NCBI GenBank assembly: GCA_037382365.1
Contig: JARRPZ010000011.1
Span: 17,475-81,474, forward strand
Direction of reading: 5' to 3'
Source: Lentisalinibacter sp037382365
Lineage (GTDB): Bacteria; Pseudomonadota; Gammaproteobacteria; Steroidobacterales; Woeseiaceae
Length of the DNA: 64,000 bases
This document shows, piece by piece, positions 8,426-16,079 of the stretch. The notes under the pieces are model-generated. The model was not told the origin of the DNA. It worked only from the letters and a program-made list of their open reading frames with translations, and did no database searches. The position numbers were made by a program, and so were the translations under genes. Every line of letters begins with the position of its first letter. Positions within the stretch are counted from its first letter, which is position 1.

Positions 8426-10416
8426 CGTGCCGGTTCGCCGGCGGCCGACATCGCGACACGTTCGCTGGTGGCCGGTATCGGCAGATGCAGGGCCGAGAGC
8501 CTCGTTTCCCGGCCCGTCAGTCGCCAGCTGAAAATGGTGTCGGCGGTCAGCACCCGCTTCACATAGGCCCGGGTCTCGAAGAAGGGGATCGTCTCGATCC
8601 AGATGTCTGCGGGCAGTCCCGCAGACTCGGGCAGCCAGCGCTCGACCCGATGGGGTCCTGCATTGTAGGCAGCCGTCGCCAGCACCGGGTTGGCCGAGAA
8701 GCGATGGTAGACCTGGGCGAGGTAGCGCGTGCCGAGCTGGATGTTCGCGGCCGGGTCGATCAGCGTCGCATACCCCTGCCAGGGCAGGTTCTCGGTCCGC
8801 GCGGTCGAGCGGCCGGTGTCGGGCATCAACTGCATGACGCCGATCGCTCCCGCCCGGGAACGAACATCCGCCATGAAGAGACTCTCGCTGCGCGCGATGC
8901 CGAGAGCCCACGCCTCGCGGATGTCCGCGTCCGCCGCATGCGCCTCGAAAGACTCCTTCCACGGCAGCGGATAACGCAGTTGCAGGTCGTCGTAATAACC
9001 TGCCCGGGCGGCCGCTGCGATGGCGCGGGAGTGCCAGCCCCAGCGATGTGCCAGGATCGCGGCCTGCGTCAGGCGGGACGGGTCGAAACCGGCGATGGCG
9101 GCCCCCCATTCACTGCGTCCGCGGCTCTCCAGGCCGACGCGGAACAGTTCGCCCGCCCGACGGATGGCCGGATCGGCGGCCAGCGCGCGCACGACGTCCT
9201 CGTCCACCGCGATACGCTCGTCTCCGAATGCGTAAGGCAGGCCCAGCGCATCTGCCGCCAGGAAACCGTGATAACTGCGTTCACGGGCGAGGCCCGCATA
9301 GATCTCGTCGGCGCTCGTTTCGTCTCCCATCGCCGCGAGCGCTCGTGCCCGCCAGTAGCGCCAGATTTCCTCCGACTGCATGTCGTCGGGCATGGCCCCG
9401 ATGGCCGTAAGCGCGTCTGCCCAGTCGCTGCGGATCAGTGCGTTGCGGGTGCGCCAGGCCAGAACGTCGACGGACACCGCATCCGTGGGCAGGCTCTTCA
9501 GCAGTACCGCGGCGGTCGGCTCGCGGCGAAGAGCCGACCGGATCGCGATGTAGCCGGCGGCGTCGACACGCTCCGCAGGCGGGATGTCCAGACGCTCCGT
9601 GAGGCGCGGCCAGAGGTCCGCGGCATAGGCCGGCTCCTGCCGCGCCAGCGCACGTATGCCCCACAGCACACGGTCGATCCCGGCGCCCTCCACGGTCCCG
9701 GCCAAGATGCGGACGAGTTCGGCCGCCGGGTCATCCTGCATCGCGATCCAGCCGGCGGCTTCCGCCCGCGCATCGTCATCGAGATCCCGTGCGAGGTAGC
9801 GGGCGAGACGGAACTGGCGTGCCTCGATGGCCAGCCGGAAGCGCTGTCGGTAACGCTCGGTCGTTAGCAGACCCTCGGCACGCAGGCGTTCGAACACCGG
9901 ATCGCACTCGTCCGGCTGGCTGTGACCTGCCAGCCATAGCCGCTCCACGACCTCATCGTCATACCGGAAGGACGGGTCTGCCAGTCGGCGCGCGTGAGCC
10001 GCCATGCAGTCGAGCCTGGTTACGCCGGCCGCCGCGTAATGAGTGTCGTATTGCGCCAGAAAGCGCTGCCAATCGCCCCGGCGCGCCAGTTCGTGGATCC
10101 ACCGGCCGCGGAGCCGATCCGCTGTCGGTAATTCGGCGTGGCGTTCCAGGAATGCCTCGATATCTTCGGCGGGCATCTTGCGTATGTTCGCGCGCAGCCA
10201 GGCCTCCCGGAGATCCGGCCACAATGGATAGTCGGAGAGCGCGGCTTCGGCAGCGGCGGCGGGGCCCCAGTCACCCTTCTCCGCTTCCCCGTAGGCCTCG
10301 CGGAAAAGGCGGCGCTGCTCCTCGACACCGGTGGCGGTACCGGCCTCAGCCTGAGGGGCGATGCTCGGCAGAAAAGCGATGGCGACGGCGGCTGCCAGTG
10401 CGATACGCGGTAACAT
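8422..10416 (-). CDS. slt: Soluble lytic murein transglycosylase Slt
   Basis: 664 residues. A signal peptide (about 1-24, ending near QAEAG) precedes a long helical superhelix of the Slt70 type and a C-terminal lysozyme-like domain. The catalytic Glu is in GIARSESLF near residue 510, followed by GAIGVMQLMP and a TAAYNAGP motif. The enzyme cleaves the MurNAc-GlcNAc bond with formation of 1,6-anhydroMurNAc in the periplasm. The start at 10416 is chosen because the signal peptide follows at once. It is downstream of degQ on the same strand, but a strong terminator separates them. Confidence 0.93.
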   Translation of the reverse strand: MLPRIALAAAVAIAFLPSIAPQAEAGTATGVEEQRRLFREAYGEAEKGDWGPAAAAEAALSDYPLWPDLREAWLRANIRKMPAEDIEAFLERHAELPTADRLRGRWIHELARRGDWQRFLAQYDTHYAAAGVTRLDCMAAHARRLADPSFRYDDEVVERLWLAGHSQPDECDPVFERLRAEGLLTTERYRQRFRLAIEARQFRLARYLARDLDDDARAEAAGWIAMQDDPAAELVRILAGTVEGAGIDRVLWGIRALARQEPAYAADLWPRLTERLDIPPAERVDAAGYIAIRSALRREPTAAVLLKSLPTDAVSVDVLAWRTRNALIRSDWADALTAIGAMPDDMQSEEIWRYWRARALAAMGDETSADEIYAGLARERSYHGFLAADALGLPYAFGDERIAVDEDVVRALAADPAIRRAGELFRVGLESRGRSEWGAAIAGFDPSRLTQAAILAHRWGWHSRAIAAAARAGYYDDLQLRYPLPWKESFEAHAADADIREAWALGIARSESLFMADVRSRAGAIGVMQLMPDTGRSTARTENLPWQGYATLIDPAANIQLGTRYLAQVYHRFSANPVLATAAYNAGPHRVERWLPESAGLPADIWIETIPFFETRAYVKRVLTADTIFSWRLTGRETRLSALHLPIPATSERVAMSAAGEPAR

Positions 10417-10449
10417 ACCCAGAAAATACTCAGGTGCTCGCGTCCAGGC

Positions 10450-10494
10450 AAGGAAAGAAAAGGGCCGGGCCGCCTTGCAGGCGGTACCGGCCCT
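10450..10494 (-). terminator. Rho-independent terminator after degQ
   Basis: AGGGCCGG at 10461-10468 pairs with CCGGCCCT at 10487-10494, and an inner GCCGCC/GGCGG stem extends the hairpin. Read on the minus strand, the stem is followed by a T-rich tract (complement of 10450-10460). It lies just past the degQ stop at 10514 and before the slt start. Confidence 0.8.
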
Positions 10495-10513
10495 CGATGC
10501 ATTCACGCTGCAA

Positions 10514-11860
10514 TCAGCGAATCTGCAGAAGCAGCGTGCGATCGCCTCGTACGATCTTCAGAAACAGGATGCGGTTGTCGCCGATGGCCTCCCGCATCTC
10601 GGTCATATTGCTGACCGGCGTCCGGTTGACCTCCGTTATGACATCGCCGGGTCTCAGACCCCGCTGGGCGGCCGCACTGCCGGCTTCAACGGCGACGACT
10701 TCGACGCCGTTACTGCCGGGACCGCTGGCGGGGCCGAACTCCGCCCCGTCGAGTCCGGGATGCAGATCGGCACCGGCGCTGCTCATCATCGCGCCGCGAT
10801 CGTCGAGTGTCGCCGTAATGTTCCGGCGCTTGCCGTCACGCAGCAGCTCGATGTCGACTTCCTCGCCGGCCCGCAGCAGCCCGATCGTATTGCGGAGTTC
10901 CGTTCCGCTCGCGATCTTCTCGCCGTTCGCCTCGATGATGATGTCGTCGACCTCGATACCGGCTTTCTCGGCTGCCGAACCAGGGTTCACCGACTGTACG
11001 AGTGCGCCCCGCACGTCGTCGAGGCCGAGGGCCTCGGCGGTGTCTTCGTCCACGGTGCTGATCTGTACGCCGAGCAGGCCGCGGCGTACTTCGCCGAATT
11101 CCAGGATCTGGCGCATGATCGCATTGGCCATGTTGGACGGGACGGCGAATCCGATGCCGACGTTGCCGCCGGAGCGCGAAATGATGGCCGAGTTGATGCC
11201 CACCAGCTCACCGCGCAGGTTTACCAGCGCGCCACCGGAGTTGCCCGGGTTGATCGAGGCATCCGTCTGGATGAAATCCTCGTAGCCGTCGGGATTCAGG
11301 CCGAAGCGGCCGAGAGCGCTGACGATGCCGGATGTCACCGTGTGCTGCAGGCCGAATGGGTTGCCGATCGCGATCACGAAATCGCCGACTTCCAGGTCGT
11401 CCGAGTCGCCGATGGGCAATTCCACGAGGCCGTCTTCGGCGACCTTCAGTATCGCGATATCCGTGCCCGGATCGGATCCGATCACCTCGGCTTCCAGCGT
11501 CCGGTCATTGAACAGCGTGATCTCGATCTCGTCGGCGCCGTCGACGACATGATGATTGGTGATGATGTAGCCCTCATCGGCGTCCACGATGACGCCGGAG
11601 CCGGCACTCTGCATCTGGCGCTCGCGCGGCCCCTGCTCCGGCAGGCCGAAGAACCGTCGAAAAGGATCGTCGTGGAAGGGGCTGCGCATCTCGACGGTGG
11701 CACTGACCCGGATATTGACAACTGCAGGCGAGATGCGCTTGACCAGCGGCGCGAGGCTGGGAACGTCGTCACCGTCCACGAAAGCGGGCAACGCCGCATG
11801 GCCGATACCGGCGAGACCGGTCGCGAGGATCAGGGTTGCCAGGAATGTGCGTCGTATCAT
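10514..11860 (-). CDS. degQ: Periplasmic serine endoprotease DegQ/DegP (Do family)
   Basis: 448 residues. A cleavable signal peptide (about 1-22) leads to a trypsin-like domain. Its triad is His in NHHVVDG (about 102), Asp in GTDIAILKV (about 133) and Ser in GNSGGALVN (about 207). Two PDZ domains follow, at about 265-345 and 375-448, ending in a hydrophobic strand. Two PDZ domains separate it from the DegS-like gene at 61 kb. The role is quality control of misfolded periplasmic proteins. AGAGGAAAA lies upstream of the ATG at 11860. The gene follows the hsp20 gene on the same strand. Confidence 0.92.
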   Translation of the reverse strand: MIRRTFLATLILATGLAGIGHAALPAFVDGDDVPSLAPLVKRISPAVVNIRVSATVEMRSPFHDDPFRRFFGLPEQGPRERQMQSAGSGVIVDADEGYIITNHHVVDGADEIEITLFNDRTLEAEVIGSDPGTDIAILKVAEDGLVELPIGDSDDLEVGDFVIAIGNPFGLQHTVTSGIVSALGRFGLNPDGYEDFIQTDASINPGNSGGALVNLRGELVGINSAIISRSGGNVGIGFAVPSNMANAIMRQILEFGEVRRGLLGVQISTVDEDTAEALGLDDVRGALVQSVNPGSAAEKAGIEVDDIIIEANGEKIASGTELRNTIGLLRAGEEVDIELLRDGKRRNITATLDDRGAMMSSAGADLHPGLDGAEFGPASGPGSNGVEVVAVEAGSAAAQRGLRPGDVITEVNRTPVSNMTEMREAIGDNRILFLKIVRGDRTLLLQIR

Positions 11861-11993
11861 GCCGAGTTTTCCTCTGTGCGAATGATGTATTGCCGCGGAA
11901 GTTGGCCGGCCGGTATCACCGGGAGCGTCCCTGCCGAGATTCTTGTCCACGTGCATCATGAATGGTTCAGCCACTTTCCGTCCAGCAAAGACA

Positions 11994-12027
11994 ACGGCGG
12001 AGGCCGATTGGTTCCGGCCTCCGCCGT
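11994..12027 (-). terminator. Distal hairpin of a tandem pair after hsp20, probable terminator
   Basis: A perfect 12-bp inverted repeat (ACGGCGGAGGCC at 11994-12005 and its complement at 12016-12027) with a 10-nt loop. In the minus-strand direction it is followed by TTGTCTTTGC, a modest T-rich tail. It probably ends the hsp20 transcript and insulates degQ. Confidence 0.6.
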
Positions 12028-12036
12028 CAGCGGCCG

Positions 12037-12068
12037 CCGGCGACGGCGCTGCGCACCGCCGTCGCCGG
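12037..12068 (-). repeat. Proximal hairpin of the tandem pair directly after hsp20
   Basis: A second perfect 12-bp inverted repeat (CCGGCGACGGCG at 12037-12048 and its complement at 12057-12068) with an 8-nt loop, starting 12 bp after the hsp20 stop. There is no T-tract of its own, so it may protect the mRNA 3' end or assist the next hairpin rather than terminate alone. Confidence 0.55.
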
Positions 12069-12080
12069 ACTGGCTCGTGG

Positions 12081-12524
12081 TCATTCGACGCTGACGTCGA
12101 TCCGCCGCGGCATGACCTTCGGCTGTTTCGGGATACTGATCTCGAGCACGCCGTGAGAGCTGCGAGCCGTAATGCCTTCGGCGTCGGCGGTCTCGGGCAG
12201 CGTGAAGCGGCGGAAGAAGGTCCCGCTGACACGCTCGATGCGGCGATAGCCATTCTTCTCGTCGCGGTCCGCAAACTCGCGTTTGCCGCTCAGGGTGAGT
12301 ACCCCGTTCTCCATGCTGACTTCGATATCCTTCGGGTCCACGCCCGGGACGTCGGCGGTGAGCACGAAGCGATCCTCTTCCTCGCTGATGTCGACGGCGG
12401 GCACCCAGTCCGCCACGGCGGAGGAACTCTCCGAGTCCGCGGGCAGCCGGCCGGCCATCAGATTGTCGAGATCACGGTGAAGCCGATTGACCAGGCTCCA
12501 GGGTTCGTAAGTTACAAGGCTCAT
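12081..12524 (-). CDS. Small heat-shock protein, Hsp20/alpha-crystallin family
   Basis: 147 residues. An N-terminal arm is followed by an alpha-crystallin domain at about 45-140. The domain holds FVLTADVPGVDPKDI, the ENGVLTLSGKRE block and the C-terminal GVLEISIPK, which contains the I-x-I/V-type anchor needed for oligomer assembly. Such proteins hold unfolding polypeptides for later refolding by the DnaK system. A strong Shine-Dalgarno (GAGGAGGT) precedes the ATG. A sigma-32-type promoter lies about 60 bp upstream and two stacked hairpins lie downstream, so it looks like a single-gene heat-shock unit. Confidence 0.92.
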   Translation of the reverse strand: MSLVTYEPWSLVNRLHRDLDNLMAGRLPADSESSSAVADWVPAVDISEEEDRFVLTADVPGVDPKDIEVSMENGVLTLSGKREFADRDEKNGYRRIERVSGTFFRRFTLPETADAEGITARSSHGVLEISIPKQPKVMPRRIDVSVE

Positions 12525-12582
12525 AGTCTGACCTCCTCGCTAGTCGCTGAACGCCGGATGGCGCTCCTCTGTCATGGTTGCG

Positions 12583-12611
12583 AGATGCGGTCCGGCAAAA
12601 CGGATTTCAAG
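12583..12611 (-). promoter_or_regulatory. Sigma-32-type heat-shock promoter of hsp20
   Basis: On the minus strand CTTGAAA (complement of 12605-12611) is separated by 14 bp from CCGCATCT (complement of 12583-12590). This matches the RpoH consensus CTTGAAA-N11-16-CCCCATnT with one mismatch in the -10. Transcription would start near 12576, about 50 nt upstream of the hsp20 ATG. Based on consensus matching only. Confidence 0.65.
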
Positions 12612-12678
12612 GGTCCCGGAGGCCCGCCTGATGGTGTTTGCCGCGCTTTTCCTGCGTCCGGCGGGGCATTCCGGGCCG

Positions 12679-12694
12679 CCACAAGATATTGTGT
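12679..12694. promoter_or_regulatory. NrdR-box-like palindrome, distal
   Basis: CCACAAGATATTGTGT (its complement reads ACACAATATCTTGTGG) agrees with the NrdR box consensus acaCwAtATaTwGtgt at 14 of 16 positions, including the invariant core. NrdR represses ribonucleotide reductase genes when (d)ATP is plentiful. The box lies between the divergent hsp20 and nrdJa genes, about 120 bp upstream of the nrdJa -35. Confidence 0.6.
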
Positions 12695-12814
12695 CATCCA
12701 TATGACAGCGCGTTCGCCGGAAAAGAAATTATTTTTCAAGCTCTATTTGCAGAATATTTTGTAACTACATGTTTTTTATATCGTTATAGCTTCCAAAAAC
12801 ATATGGACGTCCCC
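12695..12814. other. AT-rich non-coding segment upstream of the nrdJa promoter
   Basis: No gene is seen in this stretch. It is conspicuously AT-rich against the GC-rich surroundings, with runs such as ATTATTTTTC and GTTTTTTATAT, and it ends at the -35 of the nrdJa promoter. It may serve as an UP element or as binding site for nucleoid proteins. A weaker partial NrdR-like match (GCAGAATATTTTGTAA, 12749-12764) lies inside it. Confidence 0.5.
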
Positions 12815-12843
12815 TTGACAGAGGGGCTCTGCGGTCATACTCT
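12815..12843 (+). promoter_or_regulatory. Sigma-70 promoter of nrdJa-nrdJb
   Basis: A perfect TTGACA -35 (12815-12820), 17-bp spacer and TACTCT -10 (12838-12843). The expected start is near 12850, which would leave a leader of about 180 nt before the nrdJa ATG. The downstream NrdR-like box overlaps the start point, the usual position for repression. Confidence 0.75.
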
Positions 12844-12855
12844 ATCTACTCGCGG

Positions 12856-12871
12856 GCACAACATCTTGTGC
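12856..12871. promoter_or_regulatory. NrdR-box-like palindrome, proximal, over the transcription start
   Basis: GCACAACATCTTGTGC is a near-perfect palindrome matching the NrdR box at about 12 of 16 positions, with CwA-AT-TwG retained. It starts 13 bp downstream of the -10 hexamer. In RNA the same bases form a short hairpin, so a role as a structured 5' end is an alternative. Confidence 0.55.
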
Positions 12872-13029
12872 CTCGCAAAAGCAAAAGCCTTGCTCGATGG
12901 CAGGTGTTCGGTCGGTTCGTGCCGAGCGCCAGGGGGTTCTTATGCGGTGATCTGGCCGCCGCATTCGACAGGATAGTTTCCGCCGTCCCGGCCGGATGCC
13001 GACGGCGCCGCTTTGGGGGTTCTCGCACA

Positions 13030-15177
13030 ATGAAACCGGCAGCGATGGTTGTACCGACCGCAATTTCGGAGATCGCATTTCAAGATGCCTCTCGCGATAT
13101 CTGGGATTCCAAATACCGGCTGAAAGCCAAGAACGGCTCGGAGATCGACGCCTCCATCGACGATACTTACAAGCGAGTGGCCAGGGCCCTGGCCGACGTC
13201 GAGCCGGCCGACCGCCGCGAGCACTGGTTCGAGCGATTCCTCTGGGCGCTGCGCAGTGGCGCCATTCCCGCGGGCCGCATCATGTCGAATGCGGGCGCGC
13301 AGGATCACAAGCCGGCCACATCCACCATCAATTGCACGGTGTCCGGGACGATCACCGATTCCATGGACGACATACTGAACAAGGTGCACGAGGCCGGGCT
13401 GACACTGAAGGCCGGCTGCGGTATCGGCTACGAGTTCTCGACGCTGCGTCCGAAAGGGGCTTACGTGACGGGCGCGGGGGCCTACACGTCCGGGCCGCTC
13501 TCCTTCATGGATATCTACGACAAGATGTGCTTCACCGTCTCGTCGGCAGGCGGTCGCCGCGGGGCCCAGATGGGCACCTTCGATGTCGGTCATCCTGACG
13601 TCATGGATTTCGTCCGCGCGAAACGCGAAAACGGGCGTCTGCGCCAGTTCAACCTGTCGCTGCTGATCACCGACGAGTTCATGCAGGCGGTCAAGAGCGA
13701 CCAGGACTGGAAGCTCGCGTTCCCGATCTCCGTGCGCGAGGCGGAGCAGGACGCAGCGGCGCTCGACGACGAGGATCAGTTCATCTGGCGCGAATGGCCC
13801 GGCGGCGGCGACTACGCGCGTAACGATGACGGTCTGGTCGCATGCCGTATCTATCGCACCGTCCCGGCCCGGCGTCTCTGGGACATGATCATGGCGTCCA
13901 CCTACGATTTCGCCGAGCCGGGCTTCGTGCTCATCGACCGGGTGAACGAGATGAACAATAACTGGTGGTCCGAGAATATCCGTGCCACCAACCCCTGCGG
14001 GGAACAGCCGCTGCCTCCGTACGGCTCCTGCCTCCTGGGCTCTGTGAATCTGACCAAATTCGTCGCTGCGCCGTTCACCGGCGAGGCCCGGTTCGACTGG
14101 GACGAGTTTTCCGACGTGGTCAAGGTGTTCACCCGCATGCTCGATAACGTGGTCGAAGTGAACGGCCTGCCGCTCGGTGAGCAGCGTAACGAGATCCTGC
14201 GCAAGCGCCGGCACGGCATGGGTTTCCTCGGCCTCGGCTCGACGATCACCATGCTCGGCATGCGCTACGGTGAGTCGGACTCGGTCGCGTTCACGGAGAA
14301 GGTCGCGCGGACTCTCGCCGTCGCCGGTTGGGAAACGGGTCTCGAACTGGCGCGCGAAAAAGGTCCCGCACCGATCATGGAGGAGGAGTTCGAGGTGACC
14401 GCGGAGATGATCCGCAAGCGGCCGGAGATGGCGGCGGACGGTTACCGGGTGGGCGACCGGCTCCCGGGCCGGGTGCTGCATGCGCGCTACAGCCGCTACA
14501 TGCAGAGGATAGCGGCACAAGCGCCGGAGCTGGTCCGGGAACTGGAAAGCACGGGCGCCCGGTTCACCCACCACAGTTCCATCGCACCGACCGGCACGAT
14601 CTCGCTCTCGCTGGCGAACAACGCCAGCAACGGCATCGAGCCGAGCTTCGCCCATCACTATTTCCGGAACGTGATCCGCGAAGGGCGCAAGTCCAAGGAG
14701 AAGGTGGACGTGTTCTCCTTCGAGTTGCTGGCGTACCGGGAGATGGTCAATCCGCGCGCCATGCCTCATTCCGACGCCGCGGACGAGAAGTTGCCGGACT
14801 ACTTCATCACGGCCGACGACATCTCACCGAAACAACACGTCGACATCCAGGCGGCCGCACAGAAATGGGTGGATTCCTCCATCTCGAAGACGGCGAACGT
14901 GCCCACGGATTATCCCTACGAGGATTTCAAGGACATCTATCTGTATGCCTACGAACAGGGACTGAAAGGTTGTACGACGTTCCGTTTCAATCCGGAAGCT
15001 TTCCAGGGCGTGCTGGTCAAGGAGCAGGATCTGAAGAACACCACCTACGTGTTCGAGCTCGAGGATGGCAGTACGGTGGAGCTGAAAGGCGACGAGGAGA
15101 TCGAGTACGACGGCGAAATCCACACCGCCGCGAATCTCTTCGATGCCCTCAAGGAAGGGTATTACGGGAAGTTCTGA
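13030..15177 (+). CDS. nrdJ: Adenosylcobalamin-dependent (class II) ribonucleotide reductase, large part NrdJa
   Basis: 715 residues. Catalytic barrel of the B12-dependent reductase that makes deoxyribonucleotides with or without oxygen. Visible active-site elements are Cys102 in INCTVSG, then Asn321, Cys323 and Glu325 in NPCGEQ (thiyl radical Cys with its partners) and Cys334 in GSCLLGSVNL, with PTGTISLS later. The Cys323-Cys334 spacing of 11 equals that of Thermotoga NrdJ. The C-terminal cysteine tail needed for re-reduction is absent here and is encoded by the next gene, as in Pseudomonas aeruginosa nrdJab. The frame is open upstream to a GTG at 12868, but that lies almost on the transcription start. 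Confidence 0.93.
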   Translation: MKPAAMVVPTAISEIAFQDASRDIWDSKYRLKAKNGSEIDASIDDTYKRVARALADVEPADRREHWFERFLWALRSGAIPAGRIMSNAGAQDHKPATSTINCTVSGTITDSMDDILNKVHEAGLTLKAGCGIGYEFSTLRPKGAYVTGAGAYTSGPLSFMDIYDKMCFTVSSAGGRRGAQMGTFDVGHPDVMDFVRAKRENGRLRQFNLSLLITDEFMQAVKSDQDWKLAFPISVREAEQDAAALDDEDQFIWREWPGGGDYARNDDGLVACRIYRTVPARRLWDMIMASTYDFAEPGFVLIDRVNEMNNNWWSENIRATNPCGEQPLPPYGSCLLGSVNLTKFVAAPFTGEARFDWDEFSDVVKVFTRMLDNVVEVNGLPLGEQRNEILRKRRHGMGFLGLGSTITMLGMRYGESDSVAFTEKVARTLAVAGWETGLELAREKGPAPIMEEEFEVTAEMIRKRPEMAADGYRVGDRLPGRVLHARYSRYMQRIAAQAPELVRELESTGARFTHHSSIAPTGTISLSLANNASNGIEPSFAHHYFRNVIREGRKSKEKVDVFSFELLAYREMVNPRAMPHSDAADEKLPDYFITADDISPKQHVDIQAAAQKWVDSSISKTANVPTDYPYEDFKDIYLYAYEQGLKGCTTFRFNPEAFQGVLVKEQDLKNTTYVFELEDGSTVELKGDEEIEYDGEIHTAANLFDALKEGYYGKF

Positions 15178-15252
15178 GCGCGGACGGACCCGGAAGCGAT
15201 ATCAGAGGGAATCATGATTGAGCCGCCGCCACGGCGGTCCGAGGGAACAGTG

Positions 15253-15960
15253 ATGACTGCAACGAAGATAGAAAAGAAGATCGTCGGTTATTCGGTGAAG
15301 AAGCCGGAAGACAAGGCGGCGAAGAAGCCGGCGGTCGACGTCGAGCAAGAGGGCGACGGCGCCAAGGTGATCCGGATGCACGAGCGGCTCGAGCGTCCCG
15401 AGGTCCTGATCGGATCCACATACAAGGTGAAGACGCCGGTGTCCGATCACGCGATGTACGTCACGATAAACGACATCGTGCTGAACGAAGGCACGGCCCA
15501 TGAGCAACGCCGGCCCTTCGAGATCTTCATCAACTCGAAGAATCTCGACCATTATCAGTGGATCGTCGCCCTGACCCGGATCATCTCGGCGGTCTTCCGC
15601 AAGGGTGGGGATGTGACCTTTCTCGTGGACGAGTTAAAGGCGGTCTTCGATCCGAGAGGCGGCTACTGGCAGCCCGGGGGCAAATTCATGCCCTCGATCA
15701 TCGCGGAGCTCGGCCATATCGTCGAGAAGCACCTGAGCACCATCGGTCTGCTGCAACCGATCGGCCCGGACGAGCACCAGAAGAAGCTGATCGCCGAGAA
15801 GCGCGCCGAGTTCGAAGCGCGCGCCGCGCAGACCGACGCGTTCTCGGAGAACGAATTCCCGGAAGGCGCGCAGCTCTGCCTGAAATGCAACGTCGCGGCG
15901 GCGGTGATGATGGACGGTTGCATGACCTGCCTGAACTGCGGCGAGTCCAAGTGCGGCTGA
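15253..15960 (+). CDS. Class II ribonucleotide reductase, C-terminal part NrdJb
   Basis: 235 residues. It supplies the C-terminal portion that is fused in one-piece NrdJ enzymes. After a Lys-rich N-terminus (KIEKKIVGYSVKKPEDK) comes a conserved reductase domain (DHYQWIVALTRIISAVFRKGGD). The tail is rich in Cys (CLKC, then CMTCLNCGESKCG), where the terminal pair shuttles electrons from thioredoxin to the active site. The ATG at 15253 gives the usual NrdJb start and has GAGGGA upstream; an in-frame ATG at 15214, also with a good ribosome site, would add 13 residues. It lies 75 bp after nrdJa and ends at a terminator. Confidence 0.88.
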   Translation: MTATKIEKKIVGYSVKKPEDKAAKKPAVDVEQEGDGAKVIRMHERLERPEVLIGSTYKVKTPVSDHAMYVTINDIVLNEGTAHEQRRPFEIFINSKNLDHYQWIVALTRIISAVFRKGGDVTFLVDELKAVFDPRGGYWQPGGKFMPSIIAELGHIVEKHLSTIGLLQPIGPDEHQKKLIAEKRAEFEARAAQTDAFSENEFPEGAQLCLKCNVAAAVMMDGCMTCLNCGESKCG

Positions 15961-15999
15961 TCGCCACGCCTTCCGGCGTCGAGCTCAGCGATTGATGGG

Positions 16000-16036
16000 A
16001 GGCCCCGTCGCCGCGATGTGGCGGGGCCTTCCGTTT
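16000..16036 (+). terminator. Rho-independent terminator after nrdJb
   Basis: AGGCCCCG at 16000-16007 pairs with CGGGGCCT at 16022-16029 around a 14-nt loop, followed by TTCCGTTTG. It lies 40 bp after the nrdJb stop and before hldE. Confidence 0.75.
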
Positions 16037-16079
16037 GCTAATATCCCGTGCTTCCGAGGAAGCACGCGGCGGTGCGCAA

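Noticed and set aside
12844..13029. Cobalamin riboswitch in the nrdJa leader
   Set aside because: The gene is B12-dependent, so I looked for the conserved B12-box bases (GCCACTG with GGGAAG-type element). They are absent, and no long conserved pairing is apparent.
12525..13029. Mobile element or tRNA in the only long intergenic region
   Set aside because: No terminal repeats, transposase remnants or cloverleaf were found; regulatory sites explain much of it.
12940..14769. Long open frame antisense to nrdJa
   Set aside because: High GC makes long antisense frames common. It has low-complexity composition, no family motif, and lies entirely opposite a well-identified gene.
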